A stretch of 64,000 bases of DNA, taken from assembly GCA_947464185.1 (NCBI GenBank), contig CANHVY010000013.1, forward strand, positions 1-64,000. The letters are read 5' to 3'. The notes under the pieces were generated by a model that did no database searches, was not told the DNA's origin, and saw only the letters and a program-made list of their open reading frames with translations. Below, one piece after another: positions 16,106 through 24,267 of this stretch. The stretch comes from Burkholderiales bacterium (GTDB lineage: Bacteria; Pseudomonadota; Gammaproteobacteria; Burkholderiales; Burkholderiaceae_C). A program made the translations under genes and the position numbers. The stretch's first letter is position 1, and each line of letters starts with the position of its first letter.

Positions 16106-17418
16106 GCGGCATGGGCGGTGGCCGCGCGGGCAGCGCCGCCGAAGGTCTGTCGGCCCGGCTGACCGAAGGGTGGGCGCCGACGGAGTTGGGCGCGCTGGTC
16201 AATTCCCTGGCCCGGCCTTCCGCCTTGGTGGAGGCCGGCGTGCTGGCGCTGTGCGCGGCGCTGGCCTGGCTGGTGGTTCGTGTGTTGGCGCGCCGGCAGC
16301 CGCGGCGCGGCATCTGGCTGGGCCGCCATGGCGTGGATGGCGTGCTGTTCCCCTTGCTGCTGCTGTTGCTCGCCTGGGGTGCGCGCTGGGCGCTGTCCCC
16401 CTGGGTGCCGCCGGCGCTGTTGCGTATCGCGATGCCGGTGCTGCTGAGCCTGCTGGTCATCCGGTTTGGCGTGCAGGTGCTGCACGCGGCCTTTCCCGCT
16501 TCGGCCTCGGTGCGCCTGGTGGAGCGGCTGCTGTCGTGGATGGTCTGGGGCGCGGTGGTGCTGTGGCTGACGGGCGCGCTGCCGGTGCTGGTGGCCGAAC
16601 TGGAGGCGCTGCGCTGGAAGACGGGCGGGGCCGAGATCTCGGTGTGGAGCGTGATCGAGGGCGGCTTCACGGCCGGCGTGGTGCTGCTGGTGGTGCTGTG
16701 GCTGTCCTCTGCGCTGGAAGACCGCCTGCTGGCCGGCGCCGAGCAGGCCGGGGGCAGCCTGTCGCTGCGCAAGATGGCGGCCAACGCCACGCGCGCGCTG
16801 CTGGTGTTCGTGGGCCTGCTGGTGGCCTTGTCGGCCGCCGGCATTCCCCTGGGCGCGCTCAGCGTGCTGGGTGGAGCTGTGGGCGTGGGCATCGGCTTCG
16901 GCCTGCAGAAGCTGGCCTCCAACTACGTCAGCGGCTTCGTCATCCTGGCCGAGCGTTCGCTGCGCATCGGCGACGTGGTGCGGGTGGACGGCTTCGAAGG
17001 CCGCGTCACCGACATCCACACGCGCTACACCGTGATCCGGGCGCTGAACGGGCGCGAGTCCATCGTGCCCAATGAGCTGCTCATCACGCAGCGCGTGGAA
17101 AACGCCTCGCTGGCGGACCCGCGCATCCTGCTGACCACCAGCGTGCAGGTGGCGTACGGCACCGACGTGCCGGCGCTGTCGCCCCGCATCGTGCAGGCCC
17201 TGCTGGCCGTGCCCCGCGTGCTGGCCGACCCCGGCCCGGCCGTGCAACTGGCCGCCTTCGCCTCAGACGGCCTGCAGCTCAACGTGGTGTTCTGGATTGC
17301 CGACCCGCAGAACGGCCAGGGCAACGTGCTCAGCGAGGTGAACCTGGCCATCCTGCGCACGCTGGGCGAGGCGGGGGTGGATATTCCCTTCCCGCAGCGG
17401 GTGGTGCGGCAGGGGTGA
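16102..17418 (+). CDS. MscS-family mechanosensitive channel
   Basis: This 438-residue inner-membrane channel has several N-terminal transmembrane helices and a pore helix rich in Gly and Ala (GGAVGVGIGFGLQKLASNYVSGF). The beta-domain opening motif ERSLRIGDVVRVDGFEGRV follows. Channels of this class release solutes on osmotic downshock. The ATG at 16102 overlaps the upstream stop. The last 17 codons plus some 3' sequence recur at 18271-18335, on the far side of a TA cassette. Confidence 0.9.
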   Translation: MSGMGGGRAGSAAEGLSARLTEGWAPTELGALVNSLARPSALVEAGVLALCAALAWLVVRVLARRQPRRGIWLGRHGVDGVLFPLLLLLLAWGARWALSPWVPPALLRIAMPVLLSLLVIRFGVQVLHAAFPASASVRLVERLLSWMVWGAVVLWLTGALPVLVAELEALRWKTGGAEISVWSVIEGGFTAGVVLLVVLWLSSALEDRLLAGAEQAGGSLSLRKMAANATRALLVFVGLLVALSAAGIPLGALSVLGGAVGVGIGFGLQKLASNYVSGFVILAERSLRIGDVVRVDGFEGRVTDIHTRYTVIRALNGRESIVPNELLITQRVENASLADPRILLTTSVQVAYGTDVPALSPRIVQALLAVPRVLADPGPAVQLAAFASDGLQLNVVFWIADPQNGQGNVLSEVNLAILRTLGEAGVDIPFPQRVVRQG

Positions 17419-17447
17419 AGCGGTAGCGTTGAAGGTGCAGGGCTGAA
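17368..17447 (+). repeat. mscS 3' end, copy 1 of direct repeat around a TA cassette
   Basis: This is the part of mscS and its 3' flank that recurs at 18271-18335. The coding portion (EAGVDIPFPQRVVRQG plus stop) differs from the second copy at about six of 51 bases, mostly silently. After the stop both copies continue to a GCAGGGCTGAA string, with a length difference between them. Confidence 0.85.
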
Positions 17448-17538
17448 CCAGCGAGGCTGAAGGCGCTCAGACCCTTCGGCAGGGGCTCAGGCCAAGGCGA
17501 TGCCCGAAGTCATGTGCCCAGGCCCGACGGAACTGCAA

Positions 17539-17862
17539 TCAGGCCAGGACCTTCAACCCATGCTTTTCCACAACCGCCAGCAACTTCAGCGCCATGCCGC
17601 TGGGCCGCTTGGTGCCGGCCTCCCACTTCTGGACCGTCGACTCACTGGTGTTCAAGTAGCGCGCGAAGACCGGCTGGCTCACATGCGCCTGCTCCCGGAT
17701 GCGCTTGATGTCCGCAGCGCTGATCTCGGGAGGAACGGCCAGGCAGCTCTCATCGAACTCCCGCATGGTCGCCTTGTCGATGGCGCCGACGCGGTGCAAA
17801 CCCCCAGCGGCGCTGTGGATGGCCTCGAAGGCATCGCTCTTGAACTTCGGTCTAGTGGTCAT
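17539..17862 (-). CDS. HTH antitoxin of a RelE-like TA pair
   Basis: This 107-residue protein has a Cro/XRE-type helix-turn-helix (about residues 52-100: ADIKRIREQAHVSQPVFARYLN... then TVQKWEAGTKRP). An N-terminal region that may bind the toxin precedes it. It follows the toxin gene, and in the frame-corrected reading the two overlap by about 11 bp. This toxin-first order is usual for the family. It reads antiparallel to mscS. The antitoxin is intact while the toxin is frameshifted. Confidence 0.85.
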   Translation of the reverse strand: MTTRPKFKSDAFEAIHSAAGGLHRVGAIDKATMREFDESCLAVPPEISAADIKRIREQAHVSQPVFARYLNTSESTVQKWEAGTKRPSGMALKLLAVVEKHGLKVLA

Positions 17863-18222
17863 CGCTCAACTCCAGCAAGTCGCCCTCTTTCAAGGCCTGT
17901 TCAAGTTCCGAGGGGCTGATCCGCCCGTACGCCTGGGCAAGCTTGCGGAACGCCACCAATTCGTCGGGGTCGATGTTGGCGCGGTCCTTCTTGGCATGAG
18001 GAATGCGAACACCCAAAGCTTCCCGCCCTTGGCCAGCAGGATCGACCGGTGCTGGTTGTCGTTCAGCCGCTTCTTGAAGACGCCGCCGCCCAGGTCATCG
18101 GCCTGCCCGCGCATGGCCTCCCGCACGGCCTGCATCAGTGCACCGTCGCGGATGCGAGCCTTTCGGGCAGCCTTCGAAAACCAGGCCATCTTGAACGCTC
18201 TCCCGAACCGGTCATCGGTCAT
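17852..18222 (-). pseudogene. Frameshifted RelE/HigB-like toxin
   Basis: The first ~75 residues (MTDDRFGRAFKMAWFSKAARK..., GQADDLGGGVFKKRLNDN, HRSILLAKGGKLWVFAF) match the RelE-like toxin family that pairs with this kind of HTH antitoxin. The frame is broken at about 17996-17997. One missing base would restore the conserved AKKDRANIDPDELVAFRKL and a C-terminus ending at 17852, overlapping the antitoxin start. As it stands, a shifted tail runs to a stop at 17890. The toxin is probably inactive, though a sequencing error is possible. The start is ATG 18222. Confidence 0.8.
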
Positions 18223-18231
18223 GGCTCAGTC

Positions 18232-18246
18232 TAGCACCTGGTGCTA
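18232..18246 (-). promoter_or_regulatory. Palindromic operator of the RelE-like TA pair
   Basis: TAGCACC-T-GGTGCTA is a palindrome with perfect 7-bp arms and a single central base. It lies nine bases upstream of the toxin start codon, where autoregulatory TA operators sit. Confidence 0.6.
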
Positions 18247-18270
18247 CATAATGGCCGGCCCAGGATGACC

Positions 18271-18335
18271 GAAGCGGGCGTGGAGATCCCCTTTCCGCAG
18301 CGCGTGGTGCGGCAGGGGTGAAGGGGCAGGGCTGA
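18271..18335 (+). pseudogene. Duplicated 3' end of mscS
   Basis: It reads EAGVEIPFPQRVVRQG plus a stop at 18319-18321, equivalent to the MscS C-terminus (EAGVDIPFPQRVVRQG). The match continues past the stop into a GGGCAGGGCTGAA string also found after the true gene. There is no start or upstream part. It lies just beyond the promoter side of the TA cassette, in the same orientation as mscS. Confidence 0.85.
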
Positions 18336-18342
18336 AGAGCCC

Positions 18343-18361
18343 AAGCCCTGCAGCAGGGCTT
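18343..18361. terminator. Small hairpin after the mscS remnant
   Basis: AAGCCCTGC and GCAGGGCTT form a perfect 9-bp inverted repeat around one base. There is no U-tract. It may be part of the original mscS terminator that was displaced together with the 3' end. Confidence 0.35.
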
Positions 18362-18465
18362 GCGGGCCACGGTCACCGTCACCGGCCTGTCCCGGACGTC
18401 GAGCCCGTGGTTGGATTGGGTATTCTCTGCAGCCCATCCCACCGTGACCGAGAAAGGGCACCGCC

Positions 18466-19221
18466 ATGAAGATCCCGTCCCTGAAGGAAGTCGTCAGCGC
18501 CGAGGAATGGCAGCTGCGCGTGAACCTCGCCGCCGCCTACCGCCTCGTGGCGGCCTACGGCTGGAGCGACCTTGTGTTCACACACATCTCCGCGCGCCTC
18601 CCCGGCCCGGAGCATGCGTTCCTGATCAACCCCTACGGGCTGATGTTCGACGAGATCACCGCCAGCAGCCTGGTGCTGATCGACCAGCAGTGCAACAAGC
18701 TGCGCGAATCACCCTTCCCGGTGAACCCGGCGGGCTTCACGATCCACAGCTGCATCCACGAGGTGCGCGAGGACGCCGGCTGCGTGCTGCACACGCACAG
18801 CCGCGCCGGCGTGGCCGTGAGCGCGCAGAAGGCCGGCGTGTTGCCGCTGAGCCAGCAGAGCACGCTGATCCTCAACTCCCTGGCCTACCACGACTACGAG
18901 GGCATCGCGCTGCACGCCGAGGAGAAGCCACGCCTGCAGGCGAACCTGGGAAGCGCCCATTTCCTGATGCTGCGCAACCACGGCCTGCTGACCGTGGGGC
19001 GCACCATCCCCGAGGCCTTCCTGAACATGTACTTCTTCGAGAACACCTGCCGCATCCAGATCGACGCGCAAGCCGGCGGTGAACTCAACCTGATCGGGCC
19101 CGGCCCGATCGCGGCCAACCGCAACGTCACGCAGACCGCCACCGCGGGCCAGGGCGCGAACCTGGCGTGGCCCGCGCTGCTGCGCAAGCTGGACCGCGAG
19201 AACCCGGGCTACGACGCCTGA
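18466..19221 (+). CDS. Class II aldolase/adducin-family protein
   Basis: This 251-residue protein has a class II aldolase fold. Zinc-ligand histidines are visible in LHTHSRAGVAV and in MLRNHGLLTVG. The N-terminal LAAAYRLVAAYGWSDLVFTHISAR is the family's usual opening and substrate loop. Characterised members include fuculose-phosphate aldolase and ribulose-phosphate epimerase, while many close relatives are uncharacterised. The ATG at 18466 has GAAAGG upstream. It converges on the fumarase gene and has no operon partner. Confidence 0.88.
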   Translation: MKIPSLKEVVSAEEWQLRVNLAAAYRLVAAYGWSDLVFTHISARLPGPEHAFLINPYGLMFDEITASSLVLIDQQCNKLRESPFPVNPAGFTIHSCIHEVREDAGCVLHTHSRAGVAVSAQKAGVLPLSQQSTLILNSLAYHDYEGIALHAEEKPRLQANLGSAHFLMLRNHGLLTVGRTIPEAFLNMYFFENTCRIQIDAQAGGELNLIGPGPIAANRNVTQTATAGQGANLAWPALLRKLDRENPGYDA

Positions 19222-19278
19222 GAAGCTGTGAGCGGGCTCAGCGCCCGCGCTTCCTGCGCACGACCAGCGGGCAGGGCG

Positions 19279-19305
19279 CCTGAGCCCCTGCCGCAGGGGT
19301 TCAGG
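19279..19305. terminator. Bidirectional terminator candidate between aldolase and fumarase genes
   Basis: The arms CCTGAGCCCCTGC and GCAGGGGTTCAGG pair at 12 of 13 positions around a very short loop. The hairpin sits between two convergent genes and overlaps the fumarase stop codon. No long T-run is visible. Confidence 0.5.
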
Positions 19306-20827
19306 CCACCGTGACCGGAATCTTGCCGATCCTGGCCTGCCACTCTTTTGGCCCGGTCTGGTGCACGCTGGTGCCGCTGGCGTCCACGGCCACGGTCACG
19401 GGCATGTCCTTGACGTCGAACTCGTAGATGGCTTCCATGCCCAGGTCGGCAAAGCCCACCACCTTCGAGGCCTTGATGGCCTTGCTGACCAGGTAGGCCG
19501 CGCCGCCCACGGCCATGAGGTAGGCGCTCTTGTGCTGGCGGATGGCGTCGATGGCCGCCGGCCCGCGCTCGGCCTTGCCCACCATGGCGATGAGGCCGGT
19601 CTTCTCCAGCATCATGTCGGTGAACTTGTCCATGCGCGTGGCCGTGGTCGGGCCGGCCGGGCCCACCACCTCGTCGCGCACCGGGTCCACCGGGCCGACG
19701 TAGTAGATGACGCGGTTGGTGAAGTCCACAGGCAGATTCTCCCCCTTGGCCAGCATGTCCTGGATGCGCTTGTGCGCGGCGTCGCGCCCCGTGAGCATCT
19801 TGCCGTTGAGCAGCAGGGTCTGGCCCGGCTTCCAGCTCGCCACCTCGGCAGGGGTGAGGGTGTCGAGGTTCACGCGCTGGCTCTTCTGCGTGTCGGGCAC
19901 CCAGTTCACCTTCGGCCACAGGTCCAGGCTGGGCGGCTCCATGAAGGCCGGGCCTGAGCCGTCCAGCACCACATGCGCGTGGCGCGTGGCGGCGCAGTTG
20001 GGAATCATCGCCACCGGCAGGCTGGCAGCGTGCGTCGGCCAGGTGGCGATCTTCACGTCCAGCACGGTGGTCAGGCCGCCCAGGCCCTGCGCGCCGATAC
20101 CCAGGGCGTTGACCTTCTGGTACAGCTCGATGCGCATTTCCTCGAGCTTGTTGGACGGGCCGCGGGCCAGCAGCTCGAACATGTCGATGGGCTCCATCAG
20201 CACTTCCTTGGCCAGCAGCATCGCCTTCTCGGCCGTGCCGCCCACGCCAATGCCCAGCATGCCCGGCGGGCACCAGCCCGCACCCATGGTGGGCACGGTC
20301 TTGAGCACCCAGTCGACGATGCTGTCGCTGGGGTTCATCATGATGAACTTGCTCTTGTTCTCGCTGCCGCCGCCCTTGGCGGCCACGGTCACGTCCACGG
20401 TGTGGCCGGGCACCACGCTCATGTGCACCACGGCGGGGGTGTTGTCTTTGGTGTTCTTGCGTTCGAAGATCGGGTCGGCCAGTACCGAGGCGCGCAGTGT
20501 GTTGTCCGGGTCCAGGTAGCCACGGCGCACGCCTTCGTTGACGGCATCCTCGATGGAGCCGGGGAAACCCTCGAAGCGCACGTCCATGCCGATCTTCAGG
20601 AACACGTTGACGATGCCGGTGTCCTGGCAGATGGGCCGGTGGCCTTCGGCGCACATGCGCGAATTGGTGAGGATCTGCGCGATCGCGTCCTTGGCCGCCG
20701 GCGAGGCCTCGCCTTCATAGGCGCGGGCCAGGTGGGCGATGTAGTCGGCCGGGTGGTAGTAGCTGATGTACTGCAGCGCGGCGGCAACGGTGTCGACGAG
20801 GTCGGCGTGGCGGATGGTGGTGGTCAT
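19301..20827 (-). CDS. Class I (iron-sulfur) fumarate hydratase
   Basis: This 508-residue enzyme interconverts fumarate and malate in the TCA cycle. It is the oxygen-sensitive [4Fe-4S] class I type (FumA/FumB-like), with N- and C-terminal domains fused. The three cluster cysteines are visible in HRPICQDTG, GAGWCPPGM and IPNCAATRH. C-terminal family motifs DPVRDEVVGPAGPTTATRMDK and GTSVHQTGPKEWQ are present. The start is ATG 20827. It is transcribed alone, divergently from the mrp operon. Confidence 0.95.
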   Translation of the reverse strand: MTTTIRHADLVDTVAAALQYISYYHPADYIAHLARAYEGEASPAAKDAIAQILTNSRMCAEGHRPICQDTGIVNVFLKIGMDVRFEGFPGSIEDAVNEGVRRGYLDPDNTLRASVLADPIFERKNTKDNTPAVVHMSVVPGHTVDVTVAAKGGGSENKSKFIMMNPSDSIVDWVLKTVPTMGAGWCPPGMLGIGVGGTAEKAMLLAKEVLMEPIDMFELLARGPSNKLEEMRIELYQKVNALGIGAQGLGGLTTVLDVKIATWPTHAASLPVAMIPNCAATRHAHVVLDGSGPAFMEPPSLDLWPKVNWVPDTQKSQRVNLDTLTPAEVASWKPGQTLLLNGKMLTGRDAAHKRIQDMLAKGENLPVDFTNRVIYYVGPVDPVRDEVVGPAGPTTATRMDKFTDMMLEKTGLIAMVGKAERGPAAIDAIRQHKSAYLMAVGGAAYLVSKAIKASKVVGFADLGMEAIYEFDVKDMPVTVAVDASGTSVHQTGPKEWQARIGKIPVTVA

Positions 20828-21025
20828 GATCAGGCGGTGGGCGTTGGGGTTCGCGCCCTGGCTGACGGCCTTCCGACCAAAGCACAAGGGCGACGCGGGA
20901 GTGTATCGACCGCGCTTTGGGCGAGGCTGACGGGCGATGCTGGCGGGAGATCACGGTCTGAATTCCAACTCGATGTGAAGGGATTGCGGTGGGAAGCCCG
21001 CGGGCCTGCAAGAATCCGCCCGCCC

Positions 21026-23920
21026 ATGAATCCCCTGGCTCTCATCGTCCTGCTGCCCCTGGTGGTCGGCACCCTGCTGTGCTTTGGCATCGGCAGCGGG
21101 TCGTCTGCGCTGCGGCGGCAGCTCACGGCCTGGGCTGCGGCGGGCGTGGCGGGCGCCGCCCTGGCGGTGCTGCTGTCCCTGGCCCCCGAGGTGCTGGCCG
21201 GGCGCACCCTGTTGCACCACGCCGAGTGGATTCCCGCGATCGGCCTGAACCTCAACTTCCGCCTGGACGCCCTGGCCCTGATGTTCGCGGGCCTGATCAC
21301 GGGCATCGGCCTGCTGGTCATCCTGTACGCGGCCTACTACCTGCACCCTGAGGACCCGGCAGGCAAGTTCTTCGGCACGCTGATGCTGTTCATGGCGGCG
21401 ATGCTGGGCATCGTGCTGTCGGACAACCTGCTGCTGATGATGGTGTTCTGGGAGCTGACCAGCATCTCCTCGTTCCTGCTCATCGGCTACTGGGGGGGAC
21501 GCGAAGAGTCCCGGGCCGGTGCGCGCATGGCGCTGGCCGTCACCGGCGGGGGCGGGCTGGTCATGCTGGCGGGCATCGTCGTGCTGGGCCAGGTGGCCGG
21601 CACCTACGATCTGTCGGCCATGCTCACGCGCGGTGCCGAGATCCAGGCGCACCCGCTGTATCCCCTGGCGCTGGGGCTCATCCTCGTGGGCTGCTTCACC
21701 AAGAGCGCGCAGTTCCCCTTCCACTTCTGGCTGCCCGAGGCCATGGCCGCGCCCACGCCGGTGTCGGCCTACCTGCACTCGGCCACCATGGTGAAGGCCG
21801 GCCTGTTCCTGATGCTGCGCCTGTACCCGGTGCTGGGGGGCACGCCGCTGTTCGAAGGCATCGTGGCCACGGCCGGCCTGGTGACCATGGTCTTTGCGGC
21901 TTTCGTGGCCGTCTTCAAGCATGACCTCAAGGGCCTGCTGGCCTACTCCACCATCAGCCACCTGGGCCTGATCACCTTCCTGATCGGGCTGTCCTCGCCC
22001 TTGTCGGCCGTGGCAGCGGTGTTCCATATCCTGAACCACGCCGCCTTCAAGGCCGCGCTGTTCATGAGCGCAGGCATCGTGGACCACGAGACCGGCACCC
22101 GCGACATGCGGCGCCTGGGCGGGTTGATGAGCGCCATGCCCGTGGTGGGTTCCCTGGTGCTCTTGGCCAGCGCGGCCATGGCCGGCCTGCCGCCGTTCAA
22201 CGGCTTCATCAGCAAGGAGATGATGCTGCACGAGGCCCTGCAGGCCGGCAGCGGCGGCTTCTGGGGCGGCGCACCCTGGGCCACGTGGGTGGTGGGCCTG
22301 CTGGCCACCGTGGGCGGTCTGTGTTCTGCGGCGTACTCGCTGCGTCTGGTGCATGACACCTTCTTCGGCCGGCCGGGCGGCCCCTGGCCCCAGCCTGCGC
22401 CCCATGAGCCGCCGTGGGGCATGAAGGCACCCGTGGTGGTGTTCGTGGCGCTGTGCATCGCCCTGGGCCTGGCACCGATGACGCTGGCCGGGCCGCTGGT
22501 GGCCAGCGTGGCCACCGTGGTGCTGGGGGCGCCAGCGCCGGCGTTCGAGCTGGCGTTGTGGCACGGGCTGAACCTGCCGCTGGCGCTCAGCGCGGTGGCG
22601 CTGACAGGGGGCGCCCTGCTGTACCTGGGCTTGCGGCGGGGAGGGGCGCTGCACCGATACGTGCCGCGCGCCTGGTCGGGCCACGCGGCCTTCACAGCCT
22701 GCATGAACGGCCTGTTCGGCGTGGCCGGGCGCCTCACGGCAGCGCTGGAGAGCGGTTCGCTGCAACGCTATGCCGCCTGCACGGTGGCCAGCGCCATCGT
22801 GCTGGCCGCCTGGCCTTTCCTCACCGGGCCTGGCGCCGCGCCCGAGGCCGGCACGCGGACGCTGCTGCCTGCCTCGGCCCTGTCGGTCACGGTATGGGCG
22901 TTGTTGCTCGCCACGGGTGCGGCGGTGGTGGTGCTGCACCGCCAGCGCTTCACCGCCACGGTGCTGGTAGGCGCCGTGGGCCTGGTGGCCTCGCTCACCT
23001 TCGTGGCCTTGTCCGCGCCCGACCTGGCCATGACGCAGTTGTCGGTGGACGTGGTGTCCACGGCGCTGCTGCTCATGGGCCTGGCGCTGTTGCCGCAGTT
23101 CTCGCCCGTGGAGTCCAAACTCGGCCGGCGCGGCCGCGATGCCTTGCTCGCGCTGGCCGGGGGAGGGGGCATCGCCTGGTTGACTTGGCTGATGCTCACC
23201 TCTGACCACGACTCGATCTCCTGGTTCTTCCTTGAGCAGTCGGTGCCGGCTGGTGGCGGCACCAATTCGGTCAACGTGATCCTGGTGGATTTCCGCGGCT
23301 ACGACACCTTTGGCGAGATCACCGTGCTGGGCATTGCCGCGGTGGGCGTGCTGGCGCTGCTGGACGGGATGCGCGCCCGGCGCCCCGGGCTGGACCCCCA
23401 GGGCCGCCCCTGGAGCTTCCCGCGCGAGCCGCTGATGCTGCGCGTGGGTGCGCGCCTGGTGCTGCCCATGGCCCTGGTGGCCACGGTCTACATCTTCTGG
23501 CGCGGCCACGCCCTGCCCGGGGGCGGCTTCATTGCCGGCCTGGTGACAGGCGTGGCGCTGGTCTTGCAGTACATGGCGATGGGCCAGGCCCGGGCCGAGG
23601 CCGTGCTGCACGCCCAGGCGGGGCGCCGCTTCACCCGCTGGATCGGCGTGGGCCTGACCATCGCGGGCCTGACGGGGGTGGGCGCCTTCGTGTTCGGGCG
23701 CCCCTTCCTGACCAGCGCGCACGGCAATCCAGTGCTGCCCTTGCTGGGCGAGGCGCCGCTGGCCACCGCCGCCCTGTTCGATCTGGGGGTGTATGTCACG
23801 GTGGTGGGGGCCACCATGCTGATGCTGTCCGTGCTGGGAGCGGCCAGCAAGGAGCCTGCCCCCGGCCCCTTGCCTGAACCGTCACCCGGCGACGCCGCCG
23901 CGCCCGAAGGAGCCCGCTGA
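21026..23920 (+). CDS. mrpA: Fused MrpA/MrpB subunit of cation/proton antiporter
   Basis: This 964-residue polytopic protein has an N-terminal NuoL/ND5-like antiporter module (MVFWELTSISSFLLIGYW, FPFHFWLPEAMAAPTPVSAYLHSATMV in part). It is followed by an MrpA C-terminal domain (LSAPDLAMTQLSVD) and an MrpB-like tail (LPGGGFIAGLVTGVALVLQYM). Separate MrpA is about 800 residues, so this is the A-B fusion known from group 2 Mrp/Pha systems. The complex exchanges Na+ or K+ for H+. It starts at ATG 21026 and ends in TGATG, shared with mrpC. Confidence 0.93.
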   Translation: MNPLALIVLLPLVVGTLLCFGIGSGSSALRRQLTAWAAAGVAGAALAVLLSLAPEVLAGRTLLHHAEWIPAIGLNLNFRLDALALMFAGLITGIGLLVILYAAYYLHPEDPAGKFFGTLMLFMAAMLGIVLSDNLLLMMVFWELTSISSFLLIGYWGGREESRAGARMALAVTGGGGLVMLAGIVVLGQVAGTYDLSAMLTRGAEIQAHPLYPLALGLILVGCFTKSAQFPFHFWLPEAMAAPTPVSAYLHSATMVKAGLFLMLRLYPVLGGTPLFEGIVATAGLVTMVFAAFVAVFKHDLKGLLAYSTISHLGLITFLIGLSSPLSAVAAVFHILNHAAFKAALFMSAGIVDHETGTRDMRRLGGLMSAMPVVGSLVLLASAAMAGLPPFNGFISKEMMLHEALQAGSGGFWGGAPWATWVVGLLATVGGLCSAAYSLRLVHDTFFGRPGGPWPQPAPHEPPWGMKAPVVVFVALCIALGLAPMTLAGPLVASVATVVLGAPAPAFELALWHGLNLPLALSAVALTGGALLYLGLRRGGALHRYVPRAWSGHAAFTACMNGLFGVAGRLTAALESGSLQRYAACTVASAIVLAAWPFLTGPGAAPEAGTRTLLPASALSVTVWALLLATGAAVVVLHRQRFTATVLVGAVGLVASLTFVALSAPDLAMTQLSVDVVSTALLLMGLALLPQFSPVESKLGRRGRDALLALAGGGGIAWLTWLMLTSDHDSISWFFLEQSVPAGGGTNSVNVILVDFRGYDTFGEITVLGIAAVGVLALLDGMRARRPGLDPQGRPWSFPREPLMLRVGARLVLPMALVATVYIFWRGHALPGGGFIAGLVTGVALVLQYMAMGQARAEAVLHAQAGRRFTRWIGVGLTIAGLTGVGAFVFGRPFLTSAHGNPVLPLLGEAPLATAALFDLGVYVTVVGATMLMLSVLGAASKEPAPGPLPEPSPGDAAAPEGAR

Positions 23921-24267
23921 TGTCGATGGAGTTCCTGCTGTCCACCGGCATCGGCTGGATCGTGGCCTGCGGCATCTACCTGCTGCTGCGCGGGCGCACC
24001 TACTCCGTGGTGCTGGGCCTGAGCCTGCTGGGTTATGCGGTGAACGTGTTCATCTTCGCGATGGGGCGTCTGTGGTCGGGGGCGCCGCCCATCGTGGTGG
24101 GTGCCGGCCCCTTTGCCGACCCGCTGCCGCAGGCCCTGGTGCTGACGGCCATCGTCATCGGGTTTGCGACCACGGGCTTTGTCATCGAGCTGGCGCTGCG
24201 CAGCCGCCACGAGAACGGCAGCGATCACGTGGACGCCAGACCTGATGCGCCGGAGGCCCGGCGGTGA
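23920..24267 (+). CDS. mrpC: MrpC (NuoK-like) antiporter subunit
   Basis: This 115-residue protein has three transmembrane helices and resembles NuoK. The motif GRTYSVVLGLSLLGYAVNVFIFAMG is typical. Its ATG overlaps the preceding stop by one base, and its stop overlaps the GTG of mrpD by 4 bp. It is part of the seven-function complex coded by mrpAB to mrpG. Confidence 0.92.
   Translation: MSMEFLLSTGIGWIVACGIYLLLRGRTYSVVLGLSLLGYAVNVFIFAMGRLWSGAPPIVVGAGPFADPLPQALVLTAIVIGFATTGFVIELALRSRHENGSDHVDARPDAPEARR

Noticed and set aside
17500-18268. Plus-strand open frames across the TA cassette
   Set aside because: They are antisense readings of the antitoxin and toxin genes, whose minus-strand proteins have clear family features.
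18355-18390. Possible fourth gene-end duplication: a minus-strand PVTVTVA reading resembling the fumarase C-terminus PVTVA, with the aldolase gene in between
   Set aside because: Only about 20 bases resemble each other and the surrounding residues differ. The aldolase-like gene is not a TA module. This could be chance in GC-rich sequence.
19973-21025. Extended N-terminus for MrpA
   Set aside because: This stretch is antisense to the fumarase gene and is not membrane-like. MrpA homology starts at ATG 21026.
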